This document shows, in pieces, positions 16,205 to 25,038 of a stretch of DNA of 64,000 bases (the stretch's first letter is position 1; each line of letters begins with the position of its first letter). The notes under the pieces are model-generated. The model ran no database searches. It saw nothing but the letters and a program-made list of their open reading frames with translations, and was not told the origin of the DNA. The stretch comes from Corynebacterium gallinarum (lineage in GTDB: Bacteria; Actinomycetota; Actinomycetes; Mycobacteriales; Mycobacteriaceae): assembly GCF_014837045.1 (NCBI RefSeq), contig NZ_JACSPR010000008.1, forward strand, positions 1 through 64,000, in the 5' to 3' direction. Made by a program: the position numbers and the translations under genes.

Positions 16205-18073
16205 GTGCGCGTACTGATCATCGATAATTATGATTCCTTCACCTTCAATCTCGCCACCTATGTGGAGGAGGTCACCGGTGCCGCACCGACGGTGGTGCCC
16301 AACGATGCGGAGATCGATGAGACGCTGTTCGACGCCGTCATCATCTCACCCGGCCCCGGTCACCCCGGGGTGGCGGCGGATTTCGGTATCTGCCGCGACG
16401 TGATCGAACGTGGGCTGGTCCCCATCCTCGGTGTGTGCCTGGGGCATCAGGGCATCGCGCTCGCCCACGGCGGCGCTGTGGGTCCGGCGCCGGTCCCGGT
16501 GCACGGTCAGGTCTCCCGCATCCACCACGACGGGTCAGAGCTTTTCGACGCCATCCCGCCCCAGTTCGACGCCGTCCGCTACCACTCCCTGGTGGCCACC
16601 GACCTGCCGCCGGAACTGGAGGTCACCGCGAGGACCGGGGACGGGCTCATCATGGCGCTGCGCCACCGCGAGCTGCCCCAGTGGGGTGTGCAGTTCCACC
16701 CGGAATCCATCGGCGGGCAGTTCGGGCATCGGATCGTGGCGAATTTCCTGGGCCTGGCGCGTCGACAAGCTCACCGGTGGGAGATCACCGAGCAGGTGGT
16801 GGAGACAACCGTCGACCCGGCGGCGGTGTTCGAAACCCTCTTCGCCGGGTCCCATCACGCGTTCTGGCTGGATGATCCGCAGGGCACCACCTATATGGGC
16901 GATGCCTCCGGGCCGCATGCCCGGATCCGGACCCACCAGGTGGGGGAGGGGGAGCTGTTCGACTGGCTGCGCGATGATCTGCGCCGCAACCGCGTGGCCC
17001 CGGGTGTGGGTTTCCGCCTGGGCTGGGTGGGATACCTCGGTTATGAGATGAAGGCCGAGTGCGGGGTGGACAACCGGCACACCTCACCGCATCCCGATGC
17101 GCACCTGATCTTCGCCGATCGGGCCATCGCCATCGAACCCGACCGCGTGCGGCTCATGGCGCTGGGTGAGCAGGGGGAGTGGTTTGCGGAGATGACCGCT
17201 GCGCTGCACGACCTGCGCCCACCCCGGGCGACCGCCGCACCGGCCGCCCAGCTCACCGTCCGGGATGACCGCGACAGCTACCTGAAGATGATCGCCCGCG
17301 CCCAGGAGCTGATCATCCGCGGGGAGTCCTATGAGATCTGCCTGACCACCCAGCTGCGCGCGGAGGTGGAGATGGACCCTCTCGCCGCCTATCTGGCTCT
17401 GCGGGCGGCCAACCCGACCTCCTATGGATCATTCCTGCAGCTGGGGGAGATGGCGGTGCTGAGCTCGTCGCCGGAACGGTTCATCACCATCGACGCCTCC
17501 GGGCGCGTGGAATCCAAACCCATCAAAGGCACGCGTCCCCGGGGTCGCAACCCGCAGGAGGATGCGGCCCTGATCGCCGATCTCACCGACAACCCGAAGG
17601 ACCGCGCCGAGAACCTCATGATCGTCGACCTGGTCCGCAATGATCTGGCCCGCGGGGCCCAACCTGCGACGGTGCAGGTGGAGAAGCTTTTCGACGTCGA
17701 GACCTACGCCACCGTCCACCAGCTCGTCAGCACCATCACCGCCCAGCTCGGTGGAAAAGACCCCATCGACTGTGTGCGGGTGGCGTTCCCCGGTGGTTCC
17801 ATGACCGGTGCGCCGAAGATCCGCACCATGGAGATCATCGATGAGCTGGAGACCGGCCCCCGCGGTGTCTATTCCGGTGGCCTGGGGTATTTCTCCCTCG
17901 ATGGGGCGGTGGATCTGTCGATGGTCATCCGCACGGTGGTCTACACCCCCGGCGTCCTGGAGTACGGGGTCGGCGGGGCGATCCTGGCCCTGTCGGACCC
18001 TGCCGCCGAGTGGGAGGAGATCCGGGTGAAATCGAGGCCTCTGCTGGGTCTGCTCGGGGTCGAGTTCCCGTGA
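16205..18073 (+). CDS. pabAB: Aminodeoxychorismate synthase, fused PabA-PabB
   Basis: 622 residues from GTG 16205 (GAAGGA upstream). Residues 1-190 are a class I glutamine amidotransferase with catalytic Cys78 (LGVCLGHQG), His165 and Glu167 (GVQFHPES). Residues about 220-620 are the chorismate-utilising PabB domain with IRGESYEICLTTQL, KPIKGTRPRGRN and GSMTGAPKIRTMEIID. It converts chorismate and glutamine to 4-amino-4-deoxychorismate for folate. PabA-PabB fusion is usual in actinobacteria. The stop overlaps the pabC start by 4 nt. Confidence 0.95.
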   Translation: MRVLIIDNYDSFTFNLATYVEEVTGAAPTVVPNDAEIDETLFDAVIISPGPGHPGVAADFGICRDVIERGLVPILGVCLGHQGIALAHGGAVGPAPVPVHGQVSRIHHDGSELFDAIPPQFDAVRYHSLVATDLPPELEVTARTGDGLIMALRHRELPQWGVQFHPESIGGQFGHRIVANFLGLARRQAHRWEITEQVVETTVDPAAVFETLFAGSHHAFWLDDPQGTTYMGDASGPHARIRTHQVGEGELFDWLRDDLRRNRVAPGVGFRLGWVGYLGYEMKAECGVDNRHTSPHPDAHLIFADRAIAIEPDRVRLMALGEQGEWFAEMTAALHDLRPPRATAAPAAQLTVRDDRDSYLKMIARAQELIIRGESYEICLTTQLRAEVEMDPLAAYLALRAANPTSYGSFLQLGEMAVLSSSPERFITIDASGRVESKPIKGTRPRGRNPQEDAALIADLTDNPKDRAENLMIVDLVRNDLARGAQPATVQVEKLFDVETYATVHQLVSTITAQLGGKDPIDCVRVAFPGGSMTGAPKIRTMEIIDELETGPRGVYSGGLGYFSLDGAVDLSMVIRTVVYTPGVLEYGVGGAILALSDPAAEWEEIRVKSRPLLGLLGVEFP

Positions 18074-18807
18074 GGCACCTGCGGTGGGAGGCCGGGGAAC
18101 TGGTCCCCGGCCCGGTGGTGGAGCCGGAGATCACCACGTCCTTCCTGCTGGATCACGGCCGGGTGGTGGGGTTATCCGCCCACCAGCAGCGCTTCGCCGG
18201 GTGGGTGCCCGGTGTGGTGCCGGTGGGATTCTTCGGGGCGGTGCGTGACGCCCTGCCGCGGGAGGGGCAGTGGTTCCCCCGGATCGGGTGGGACAGCCGG
18301 GATGGTCACGGCCGGTTCGGGGTGACCATCCGCCCCGCTCCGCCGTTGCGCCACACCTCGAGTCTGTGGATACCCGACCTGACCGATCCCCGCCGACGGC
18401 ACACCGTCAAGGGGCCGGACCTGCCCGTGCTGGCCAGGCTGCGCACCCTGGCTACCGACTACCACTGTGATGACGCCCTGCTCATCGATGAGCACGGTGT
18501 GGTGCTGGAGGCCGCCAACGCCGCGGTGGTGTTCTGGCGGGATCCGCACACCGTCATCCTGCCGGCGCGTCCGGCGCTGCCATCGGTGACCCTGCGGCAG
18601 ACCCTCCCGCTGTGGCGGGATGCTGGCATCACCATCATCCGCGCTGATACCCGGCAGCTCCAGCTGCCGGCCTGGTGTGGCAGTGCACTGCACGGGTGGA
18701 CACCGGTGACCCACTGGGGCCGAGGCGCCGGGAGAATAAAAGCAGCGCCCGCCCCACCGGTTGAACGGTGGAACGAGGCGCTGTGGGAGCAGGCGGAGGA
18801 ACTCTAG
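18070..18807 (+). CDS. pabC: 4-amino-4-deoxychorismate lyase
   Basis: 245 residues from GTG 18070 in a GTGA overlap with pabAB, which fixes the start. It belongs to fold-type IV PLP enzymes: the PLP lysine is in TVKGPDLPVLARL, and DDALLIDEHGVVLEAANAAV is the conserved block (E and N-x-F/V type). It releases pyruvate to give p-aminobenzoate. It is slightly shorter than many PabC proteins. The stop overlaps head-on with the stop of the convergent DUF5997 gene. Confidence 0.88.
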   Translation: MRHLRWEAGELVPGPVVEPEITTSFLLDHGRVVGLSAHQQRFAGWVPGVVPVGFFGAVRDALPREGQWFPRIGWDSRDGHGRFGVTIRPAPPLRHTSSLWIPDLTDPRRRHTVKGPDLPVLARLRTLATDYHCDDALLIDEHGVVLEAANAAVVFWRDPHTVILPARPALPSVTLRQTLPLWRDAGITIIRADTRQLQLPAWCGSALHGWTPVTHWGRGAGRIKAAPAPPVERWNEALWEQAEEL

Positions 18808-19196
18808 TCCTCTGACTCCTCCTCGGTGTCGTCTTCGGTGGCCGTGGTGCGACCCTCAGCCAGCTGGGTGCGTGCGGCACGCAGCCAGTCCGGCTGGTTT
18901 TCCAGCAGGGCCTTGATCTCAGCGGTGGTCAGGGGCTGGTCCATGTCGTTCTTCTTCAGTGCGGCGATGGTGATGCCCAGCTTCTGGGCGACCACGGGAC
19001 GCGGATGCGGTCCCTCACGGCGCAGGGTTTGGAGCCACTCCGGCGGGTTGTCCTGCAATGCATTGAACTCCTGGTGGGTCAGCGCATTGTTCTGGAACTC
19101 CTCTGGCGTGGCGGGCAGGTACAGACCGAGTTTCTTGGCGGCGGTCTGCGGCTTCATGGCCGTGCCCGATGGCGTGCGTACAGATTCTTCGTTCAC
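18804..19196 (-). CDS. DUF5997-type protein
   Basis: 130 residues from GTG 19196; GTG 19202 and ATG 19157 are alternatives. The start is chosen because a TACCGT -10 lies 7 nt upstream (leaderless pattern). The sequence TAAKKLGLYLPATPEEFQNN, the repeated NPPEWL / NQPDWL modules and an acidic tail (DDTEEESED) match the DUF5997 family of actinobacteria; function unknown. It has two copies of a short helix-turn motif, each ending in a W-L pair. It overlaps the pabC stop by 4 nt. Confidence 0.75.
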   Translation of the reverse strand: MNEESVRTPSGTAMKPQTAAKKLGLYLPATPEEFQNNALTHQEFNALQDNPPEWLQTLRREGPHPRPVVAQKLGITIAALKKNDMDQPLTTAEIKALLENQPDWLRAARTQLAEGRTTATEDDTEEESED

Positions 19197-19203
19197 GCCC
19201 ACA

Positions 19204-19213
19204 ACGGTAGCAT
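19204..19213. promoter_or_regulatory. Overlapping divergent -10 elements for two leaderless genes
   Basis: On the plus strand TAGCAT (19208-19213) sits 7 nt before ATG 19221; on the minus strand TACCGT (19209-19204) sits 7 nt before GTG 19196. The two hexamers share two base pairs, so the two transcripts should compete for RNA polymerase. This is inferred from spacing only. Confidence 0.5.
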
Positions 19214-19220
19214 TACTTCC

Positions 19221-19901
19221 ATGCTGACCTTAAGTTTCGTCACCGGTACCGAGCCGGGTAAGTGGTTCACCCGTTTCCGCGAACGCACCCGTCACGGCGG
19301 ACTTGAGGCAATCGACACCGATGATGCCCTCGGTGAGCTGTTGGCGGGTAACGCCGCTCTCGCCTTGACGCGCCTGCCCGACGCGCGTATCGACGACCGG
19401 TTCCACGTGGTTGAGCTCTACCGGGAAACCCCGGGTGTGGCCTTCCCCAAGGACTATTTCCTCGCCGCCGCGGACGGGGCCGTGCGCCCGGAGGAGCTGA
19501 CCGGGGAGATCATCAACTGGGAGCCCCCCGCCTCCGGTGAGGTGGATGCCGGTGCGGTGCGTGACGCCCTGCAGATCGTGGCGGCGAACGTGGGCGTGGT
19601 GATCGCCCCCCGCCCGCTGCTCAAGGTGCTGAGCAAGAAACTGGTGGAACACCGCGAGTACGCCGGTTCCCAGGCCACCCACATCGCGCTGGTGTGGAAA
19701 CAGGATAACGACTCCGGCGCGATCCAGGATTTCGTCGGCATCGCCCGGGGCCGGACCATCAACTCCAGTCGACAGGTGGCCCCCAAGCGGTCCGCGCGGG
19801 AGAAAACCCTGGCCAAGCAGGCGCGCCGGGATGCGAACGGGGGTGGCAAGGGGCGGTCAGTGAAGAAAAAACCGGCTCCCAAGCCCCGGAAACGACGATA
19901 A
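19221..19901 (+). CDS. LysR-type substrate-binding-domain protein lacking a DNA-binding domain
   Basis: 226 residues from ATG 19221, probably leaderless. The body (about residues 1-165) reads like the effector-binding half of LysR-type regulators (LALTRLPDARIDDRFHVVEL, VAANVGVVIAPRPLLKVL), but no helix-turn-helix precedes it. The C-terminal 55 residues are very basic (KRSAREKTLAKQARRDANGG, then a Lys/Pro tail), which could give non-specific nucleic-acid binding. Such truncated LysR-like proteins are found paired with DUF5997 genes in corynebacteria. Role unknown. Confidence 0.75.
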   Translation: MLTLSFVTGTEPGKWFTRFRERTRHGGLEAIDTDDALGELLAGNAALALTRLPDARIDDRFHVVELYRETPGVAFPKDYFLAAADGAVRPEELTGEIINWEPPASGEVDAGAVRDALQIVAANVGVVIAPRPLLKVLSKKLVEHREYAGSQATHIALVWKQDNDSGAIQDFVGIARGRTINSSRQVAPKRSAREKTLAKQARRDANGGGKGRSVKKKPAPKPRKRR

Positions 19902-19969
19902 TTTGTGGGGTGGGTTACACCCGTGAATGTCTCGTTGCGGAGGTGGGCAATAGTAGGGAAAATCGGGGC

Positions 19970-20503
19970 ATGGCTGAGACCGACTTCATCATCCGACCGA
20001 TCCGCGAGGTGGATTTCCCTCAGGTTCGGGCTATCTACGAGATGGGACTGGAAACCGGGCATGCGTCCTATGAACGCACGGGCCCGACGTGGAAACAATT
20101 CACCCGCATGAAGATCATGGAAACCGTCTTCGTGGCCGCGGAGAAGAGGGATCCCGACTTCGTCCTGGGATGGGTGGCTGCGGCACCGGCATCAACGCGC
20201 GCGGTGTTCCACGGTGTGGTGGAGGATTCCATCTACATCCACCCACAGGGGCAGGGACGTGGCGTGGGTGGCGCCCTGTTGGACAGGCTCATCGGGGTCT
20301 GTCAGGACCTGCACAAATGGTCGATCCACTCGTGGATCTTCCCGGAGAACGTGGGATCCGCCAAGCTGCATGCCTCCCGTGGGTTTGAGAAGGTGGCCAC
20401 CTTCCACCACCTGGCCAAGATGCCCTACGGGGAGATGGCCGGGGAGTGGCGCGATACCGATGTCTGGGAGAAACTGCTGCCCAAACCCGACATCAGGCCC
20501 TAG
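19970..20503 (+). CDS. GNAT-family N-acetyltransferase
   Basis: 177 residues from ATG 19970. The acetyl-CoA-binding motif A is HPQGQGRGVGGALLDRLI (Q/R-x-x-G-x-G/A), and the overall pattern (IRPIREVDFPQVRAIYEMGL, TWKQFTR, FPENVGSAKLHASRGFEKV) is that of the phosphinothricin/MddA-like amino-acid N-acetyltransferases. The substrate cannot be told. The stop overlaps the pxpC stop by 4 nt, convergent. Confidence 0.88.
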   Translation: MAETDFIIRPIREVDFPQVRAIYEMGLETGHASYERTGPTWKQFTRMKIMETVFVAAEKRDPDFVLGWVAAAPASTRAVFHGVVEDSIYIHPQGQGRGVGGALLDRLIGVCQDLHKWSIHSWIFPENVGSAKLHASRGFEKVATFHHLAKMPYGEMAGEWRDTDVWEKLLPKPDIRP

Positions 20504-21387
20504 AGCTGCACTCTGAAACGGACCCTGTCGCCGGGCCAGAGCTGGGCGCAGCGGTCAGCTGAGCTGGCTGTCAGCACGGCGATGACGGGATAACCACCGG
20601 TGACCGGATGATCCGGCCCGAAGATCACCGGGTGCCCACCGGGCGGTACCTGGATGGACCCACGAACCATACCTTCACTCTTGAGCTCGCCCTCGATGCG
20701 GCGGCTCAGGGGTTTTTCTGCTTTCAGGCGGATGCCGATCCGGTTGGAGTCCGCCGATACTGTGAACCGCTGCCGGAAGAACCCGTCCAGGGCATCGTCG
20801 GTGAACCACCGATCGCGTGGGCCCCGGATGACGGTGAGGGTCTCGGTCATCGAGGGGTGACGCCACACGGTGGGCAGTTGTCGCATCGCCGGCCACCATT
20901 GTTTATCCGCGATGTCCCGGGCGATGGTGAGCTGGTCCCCCTCCCGGATCGGTGGCGGGCCGAGTGCGGAGAGCAGGTCGGTGGCGGCGGATCCGAGGAC
21001 CTCGGGCACCTCGAAACCGCCCCTGACCGCCAGGTAGGCACGCATACCGTGGTCTGCGTTCTCCAGGCGGACCAGGTCGCCGTCCTCCACCTCCAAGATG
21101 GTGTTGGTGGTGGCGTTCTTGGATCGTCCCCGCCGGTCCACCGCCATGACGGTGGCGGCGGTGCCGGTGAATACGATGGTGGCGGGGGCATGGACCTCCA
21201 GTTCGAAGGAACCGATGAGGATCTCGATGACCGTGGCATTGGGGTCGTTGCCCAGGACATGGTTGGCCCGGGCGGCGGAGAGCCGGTCGAAGGCACCGGA
21301 GGAGCCGACCCCGGAGCCGGCGAACCCGAAACGCCCCCGGTCCTGGAACAGTGCCTGCGGTCCGGGTGAGAGAACGGTGAAACTCAT
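20500..21387 (-). CDS. pxpC: 5-oxoprolinase subunit C
   Basis: 295 residues from ATG 21387. It belongs to the biotin-dependent carboxyltransferase/KipA family: the start reads VLSPGPQALFQDRGRFGFAG and the core includes GAFDRLSAARANHVLGN, GTAATV and RAYLAVRGGFEVPEVLGS; the end contains GGHPVIFGPDHPVTGGYPV. With PxpA and PxpB it forms the ATP-dependent prokaryotic 5-oxoprolinase that opens pyroglutamate to glutamate. It overlaps pxpB by 4 nt. Confidence 0.92.
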   Translation of the reverse strand: MSFTVLSPGPQALFQDRGRFGFAGSGVGSSGAFDRLSAARANHVLGNDPNATVIEILIGSFELEVHAPATIVFTGTAATVMAVDRRGRSKNATTNTILEVEDGDLVRLENADHGMRAYLAVRGGFEVPEVLGSAATDLLSALGPPPIREGDQLTIARDIADKQWWPAMRQLPTVWRHPSMTETLTVIRGPRDRWFTDDALDGFFRQRFTVSADSNRIGIRLKAEKPLSRRIEGELKSEGMVRGSIQVPPGGHPVIFGPDHPVTGGYPVIAVLTASSADRCAQLWPGDRVRFRVQL

Positions 21388-22043
21388 GGGGTGACCTCCA
21401 CGAAACGGATGGTGTCGCCGGCCTGCAGCAGGGAGGGCTGCCACCGGTCGACATCCCACATGGGGATGTCGGTGGTGCCGAGCAGCTGCCACCCGCCAGG
21501 GGATGGCTGGGGATAGACGGCACTGAATTCACCGGCGAGGGCCACCGAACCCGGGGGGATCTTCGTGCGGGGTTGATCCCTGCGGGGGATGTCCGGGAGG
21601 CGCCGCTCGCCACGCGGGACCAGGTAGTAGAAACCGGGGGCGAAACCACCGAAGGCGGCGGTCCACACCGTCTCGGTGTGGGCCCGGATCAACCCGGCGA
21701 CGGTGAGCCCCGCGAGTTCGGCGACCGCGGCGAGGTCCGGGCCGTCGTAAAGCACCGGGATCTCCACCGTCTCCCGGGTGACACCGCCGCCGGCGGAGGC
21801 GGGGAACAGGGTGATCGCGTCGAGGATCTCCACGAAGCGGGCCGGGCTGATCTGGCGGGTGTCCAGGGTGACCAGGAGGGTCTGCGCGGCCGGGATCATG
21901 TCGATGATGCCGGGCACCTGCTGGGCCGTCAGTGCGCGGTGCAGCGACAGGACGGCATCCAGGACGGTGCCGCGGACGGCGTCGGCATCCTCACGCAGCA
22001 GGTCGATGAGCACCGCCTGATCACCACACGGTCTAGCGAGCAC
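21384..22043 (-). CDS. pxpB: 5-oxoprolinase subunit B
   Basis: 219 residues from GTG 22043, inside the 3' end of pxpA (11-nt overlap). This start gives the normal family length and begins VLARPCGDQAVLIDLL. KipI/allophanate hydrolase subunit 1-like domain, with the signature AAFGGFAPGFYYLVPRG (GGFxPGFxYL) and a C-terminal GEFSAVYPQPSPGGWQLLG. Partner of PxpC and PxpA in pyroglutamate cleavage. Confidence 0.92.
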   Translation of the reverse strand: MLARPCGDQAVLIDLLREDADAVRGTVLDAVLSLHRALTAQQVPGIIDMIPAAQTLLVTLDTRQISPARFVEILDAITLFPASAGGGVTRETVEIPVLYDGPDLAAVAELAGLTVAGLIRAHTETVWTAAFGGFAPGFYYLVPRGERRLPDIPRRDQPRTKIPPGSVALAGEFSAVYPQPSPGGWQLLGTTDIPMWDVDRWQPSLLQAGDTIRFVEVTP

Positions 22044-22800
22044 GACGCACCTCCACACCGTGGGCGCGCAGGGTGTCGATGATGGTGCGGACCAGGTCGA
22101 GGGCGGCGGGGTTGTCACCGTGGACACAGATGGAATCGGCGTGGACCGTGACCGGATCACCATCGATGGAGGTGATGGACCCGCCGGTGGCAAACGCCAG
22201 CGCCTGCCGGGCAGCCACCTGCGGATCATGATGCACCGCACCGGCCTGGGTCCGGGAGACCAGCCGACCATCGGAGGTGTAGGCACGGTCGGCGAAGGTC
22301 TCCTGGATGACGGTGAGCCCCTCGGAGATGGCCTGATCGACGATGGGGGCACCCGACAACACCATCAGGGGCAGCTCGGGATTGAGTTTCTTCATCGCCT
22401 CGATGACCGCGGCGGCCTGCGCCTCATCCACGGCGATACGGTTGTAGAGCGCACCATGCGGTTTGACGTAATCAACGGTGGCCCCGACGGTGGTGGCGGC
22501 GGCCTGGATCGCGCCGATCTGGTAGATCGTCTCAGCGACAAGCACCTCATGGTCGTATTCCATGGCGCGCCGCCCGAACCCGGTGAGGTCGTTGTACCCA
22601 ATGTGGGCACCGATGCGCACATTCCTGGCCTTCGCCGCGACCACGGTTTTCAGCAGCACCGTGGCATCACCCGCGTGGAAACCACAGGCGATATTCGCAC
22701 TGGAGACCAGGTCCAGGACGGCTTCATCATTGCCCATGACCCAACTGCCGTAGCTCTCCCCGAGATCGCTGTTGAGGTCGATGGAGTGTGGGGGATTCAT
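22033..22800 (-). CDS. pxpA: 5-oxoprolinase subunit A (LamB/YcsF family)
   Basis: 255 residues from ATG 22800 (AAGGGATTATCCTC upstream). LamB/YcsF hallmarks: IDLNSDLGESYGSW, SANIACGFHAGDATVL, GAHIGYNDLTGFGRR, VKPHGALYNRI and ETFADRAYTSDGRLVSR. It supplies the divergent TIM-barrel-like subunit of 5-oxoprolinase. It is second in the operon after the transporter (82-nt gap) and translationally linked to pxpB. Confidence 0.94.
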   Translation of the reverse strand: MNPPHSIDLNSDLGESYGSWVMGNDEAVLDLVSSANIACGFHAGDATVLLKTVVAAKARNVRIGAHIGYNDLTGFGRRAMEYDHEVLVAETIYQIGAIQAAATTVGATVDYVKPHGALYNRIAVDEAQAAAVIEAMKKLNPELPLMVLSGAPIVDQAISEGLTVIQETFADRAYTSDGRLVSRTQAGAVHHDPQVAARQALAFATGGSITSIDGDPVTVHADSICVHGDNPAALDLVRTIIDTLRAHGVEVRRAR

Positions 22801-22846
22801 GAGGATAATCCCTTCATGGGGGATAGGGGGAATAAGGATCGGCCTG

Positions 22847-22893
22847 CTGGGATCAGTCGGCCGTGGATCAGCTGGTCGTGGATCAGCTGGTCG
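22847..22893. repeat. Short tandem repeat TGGATCAGCTGGTCG
   Basis: Three near-identical units of about 15 bp in a row (first one diverged: TGGGATCAGTCGGCCG, then two exact TGGATCAGCTGGTCG) straddle the stop region of the transporter gene and the gap to pxpA. Each unit is itself partly palindromic (GATCAGCTGGTC). Confidence 0.6.
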
Positions 22894-24211
22894 GGGTGAG
22901 CAGGTCGAAGACCCCGCCGAAGGAGACATAGGCCAGGAACCAAGCGATGGCCAGACCGATGAGCCCGATGATGATCAACCAGAGCGGGTACTTGTATCCC
23001 CTGAGCAGATCCTTCTGACGGAAGATGGCGACGTAGATCATCAGGGTGAAACCGATCGGCAGCACCAGACCGTTGAACGCACCGGCGAACACCAGGAGCA
23101 GGGCGGGGGCGGTGCCGAGGAAGATGAACACAGTGCACGAGAGCAGGATGAAGATGATGGTGACCCAGTTCTGCAGTCGACGGGTCTCCGGCTTGTTCTT
23201 CACCAGGAAGGTAGCGGACGTGTAGCTCGCGCCAATGACCGAGGAGATCGACGCCGCCCACAGCACGGCACCGAAGATACGCAGACCGGCCTCGCCCGCG
23301 GCGTGCTGGAAGGCCTCCGCTGCGGGGTTGCCATCGGTGGACAGGGTGACACCCCCGGCGACCACGCCGAGCACCGCTAGGAACAGCACCACGCGCATGA
23401 CACCGGTGATGAGGATACCGGTGACCGAGGAGGTGGCCACGGCCCGGACGTTCTCCGGCCCGGTCTTGCCCGAATCCAGCATGCGGTGGGCACCGGCGTA
23501 GGTGATGTAACCACCCACGGTGCCACCGACCAGGGTGGTGATGACCAACCAGTCGACGGTCTCCGGCAGAACGGCGTTGCGCAGCGCCTCACCGACCGGA
23601 GGTTGGGAGACGAACGCGACGTAGATGGTCAGGATGATCATGATCGCCCCGAGGAACACCAGGAACTTATCCAGGGCCGCGCCGAGGCGTTTGAACAGGA
23701 AGATCGCGATCGCGATAGCCGCGGTGATCACACCACCGATCTTGACGTCAAGACCAAGCAACGCATTCAGACCCAGGCCACCACCGGCGATGTTGCCGAT
23801 GTTGAACACCGCACCGCCGACGCAGACGAGCACCGCCAGCACCCAGCCCAGGCCCGGCAGGACGGTGTTGCCCAACTCCTGGGCACGCAGACCGGAGACA
23901 CCGATGACCCGCCACACATTCAGCTGGACGGCGATGTCAATGAGGATGGAGACCAGGATGGCAAACGCGAAGGCTGCACCCAGCTGGTTGGTGAACACGG
24001 CGGTCTGGGTGAGGAACCCGGGCCCGATGGCGGAGGTGGCCATCAGGAAGACGGCCCCCATCAGGGCGCTTCTCGACGTCGCCCCCACCGCCGCCTGTTT
24101 CAGCGTCGGGCTGGTGGCGCGCCGGGTGTCCGTGTGGGCATCCGCGCTGGCACCGGCCCCCTCCGGGGTGGTGTCGTTCGTGGTCGGGAGCGCATTGTTC
24201 TTCTCGGACAC
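22883..24211 (-). CDS. NRAMP-like membrane transporter of the oxoprolinase operon
   Basis: 442 residues from GTG 24211 (GAGAGGAG upstream), about 11 hydrophobic segments. The first reads FLMATSAIGPGFLTQTAVF, where NRAMP metal transporters have the metal-binding DPGN; Asp and Asn are missing here, so divalent metal transport is doubtful. The family is regularly co-located with 5-oxoprolinase or LamB/YcsF genes, and I infer uptake of pyroglutamate or a related acid. A hydrophilic N-terminal tail of about 40 residues precedes the first helix. First gene of the operon transporter-pxpA-pxpB-pxpC. Confidence 0.82.
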   Translation of the reverse strand: MSEKNNALPTTNDTTPEGAGASADAHTDTRRATSPTLKQAAVGATSRSALMGAVFLMATSAIGPGFLTQTAVFTNQLGAAFAFAILVSILIDIAVQLNVWRVIGVSGLRAQELGNTVLPGLGWVLAVLVCVGGAVFNIGNIAGGGLGLNALLGLDVKIGGVITAAIAIAIFLFKRLGAALDKFLVFLGAIMIILTIYVAFVSQPPVGEALRNAVLPETVDWLVITTLVGGTVGGYITYAGAHRMLDSGKTGPENVRAVATSSVTGILITGVMRVVLFLAVLGVVAGGVTLSTDGNPAAEAFQHAAGEAGLRIFGAVLWAASISSVIGASYTSATFLVKNKPETRRLQNWVTIIFILLSCTVFIFLGTAPALLLVFAGAFNGLVLPIGFTLMIYVAIFRQKDLLRGYKYPLWLIIIGLIGLAIAWFLAYVSFGGVFDLLTPTS

Positions 24212-24360
24212 TGCCCCAACTCCTCTCGAGATTGTTCAACAATGTGGGTGATGTGCGATTGAGTGTAGACCCCATGTGGCCCGCGACACAAGAGGGGGCG
24301 GGGTGGGCATGACACCGTGATAGCGCCGACACCGTGGCAGCGGTGAAATACCATGGGGGC

Positions 24361-25038
24361 ATGACCACGGCATTGGGAGTATCGACGCAGCTGGCCACCG
24401 AGATCATGGAACGCATCGACAGGGGAGAGGTGGCCCCCGGCACGCAGTTGTTGGAGATCCCGCTGGCCGAGGAACTCGGGTGTTCCCGCAACACCCTGCG
24501 CGAGGCCTTCCGGATCCTGGCCAGGGACGGCCTGGTGGACCACATCCCCAACCGGGGCGTGTTCGTCCACTCCTTCACCCACGAGGACGTCGCTGATCTC
24601 TACGCCTACCGTCTCTTCGTCGAACCCGCTGTGATCCGGGAGGCCGAGCACTCCCCGCATTTGGATGACTGCCTGATCCGCATGGAGGAGGCCTACCGGG
24701 CGGCGTGTGTTGCGATGGAGGCGCAGGAATGGCGCAGGGTGGGCATGTTCAACACCGCCTTCCACCAGGCGTTGGTGGATATCGCCGGGGTGAGACGCCT
24801 GTCCGTGGATGCCCGCAAGGTCCTGGTGTTGGCCCGGATCGGTTTCATCTCCACCGGCGGTGGTCGGAAAACCCACGGGCCCTATGTGGAGAAGAACGGT
24901 CAGCTGCTCAATTTGATGAGGCAGGGCAGGTTCCCGGAGGCGGAGTCCTTTCTGCGCGGTTATCTCGAACACTCCCGGAACAACCTCCTGGATCTGCTGC
25001 CCGCCGGGGGAAAGACAGCAGTCAAAACGGATGGGTAA
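24361..25038 (+). CDS. GntR-family regulator (FCD type) of the oxoprolinase operon
   Basis: 225 residues from ATG 24361, with a TACCAT -10 hexamer 6 nt upstream (leaderless). Winged helix-turn-helix in residues about 8-70 (LLEIPLAEELGCSRNTLREA), then an all-helical FCD effector domain (residues about 85-215, FNTAFHQALVDIAG, EHSRNNLLDLL). It is divergently transcribed from the transporter-pxpABC operon, so it most likely controls that operon in response to pyroglutamate or a related acid. Confidence 0.88.
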   Translation: MTTALGVSTQLATEIMERIDRGEVAPGTQLLEIPLAEELGCSRNTLREAFRILARDGLVDHIPNRGVFVHSFTHEDVADLYAYRLFVEPAVIREAEHSPHLDDCLIRMEEAYRAACVAMEAQEWRRVGMFNTAFHQALVDIAGVRRLSVDARKVLVLARIGFISTGGGRKTHGPYVEKNGQLLNLMRQGRFPEAESFLRGYLEHSRNNLLDLLPAGGKTAVKTDG

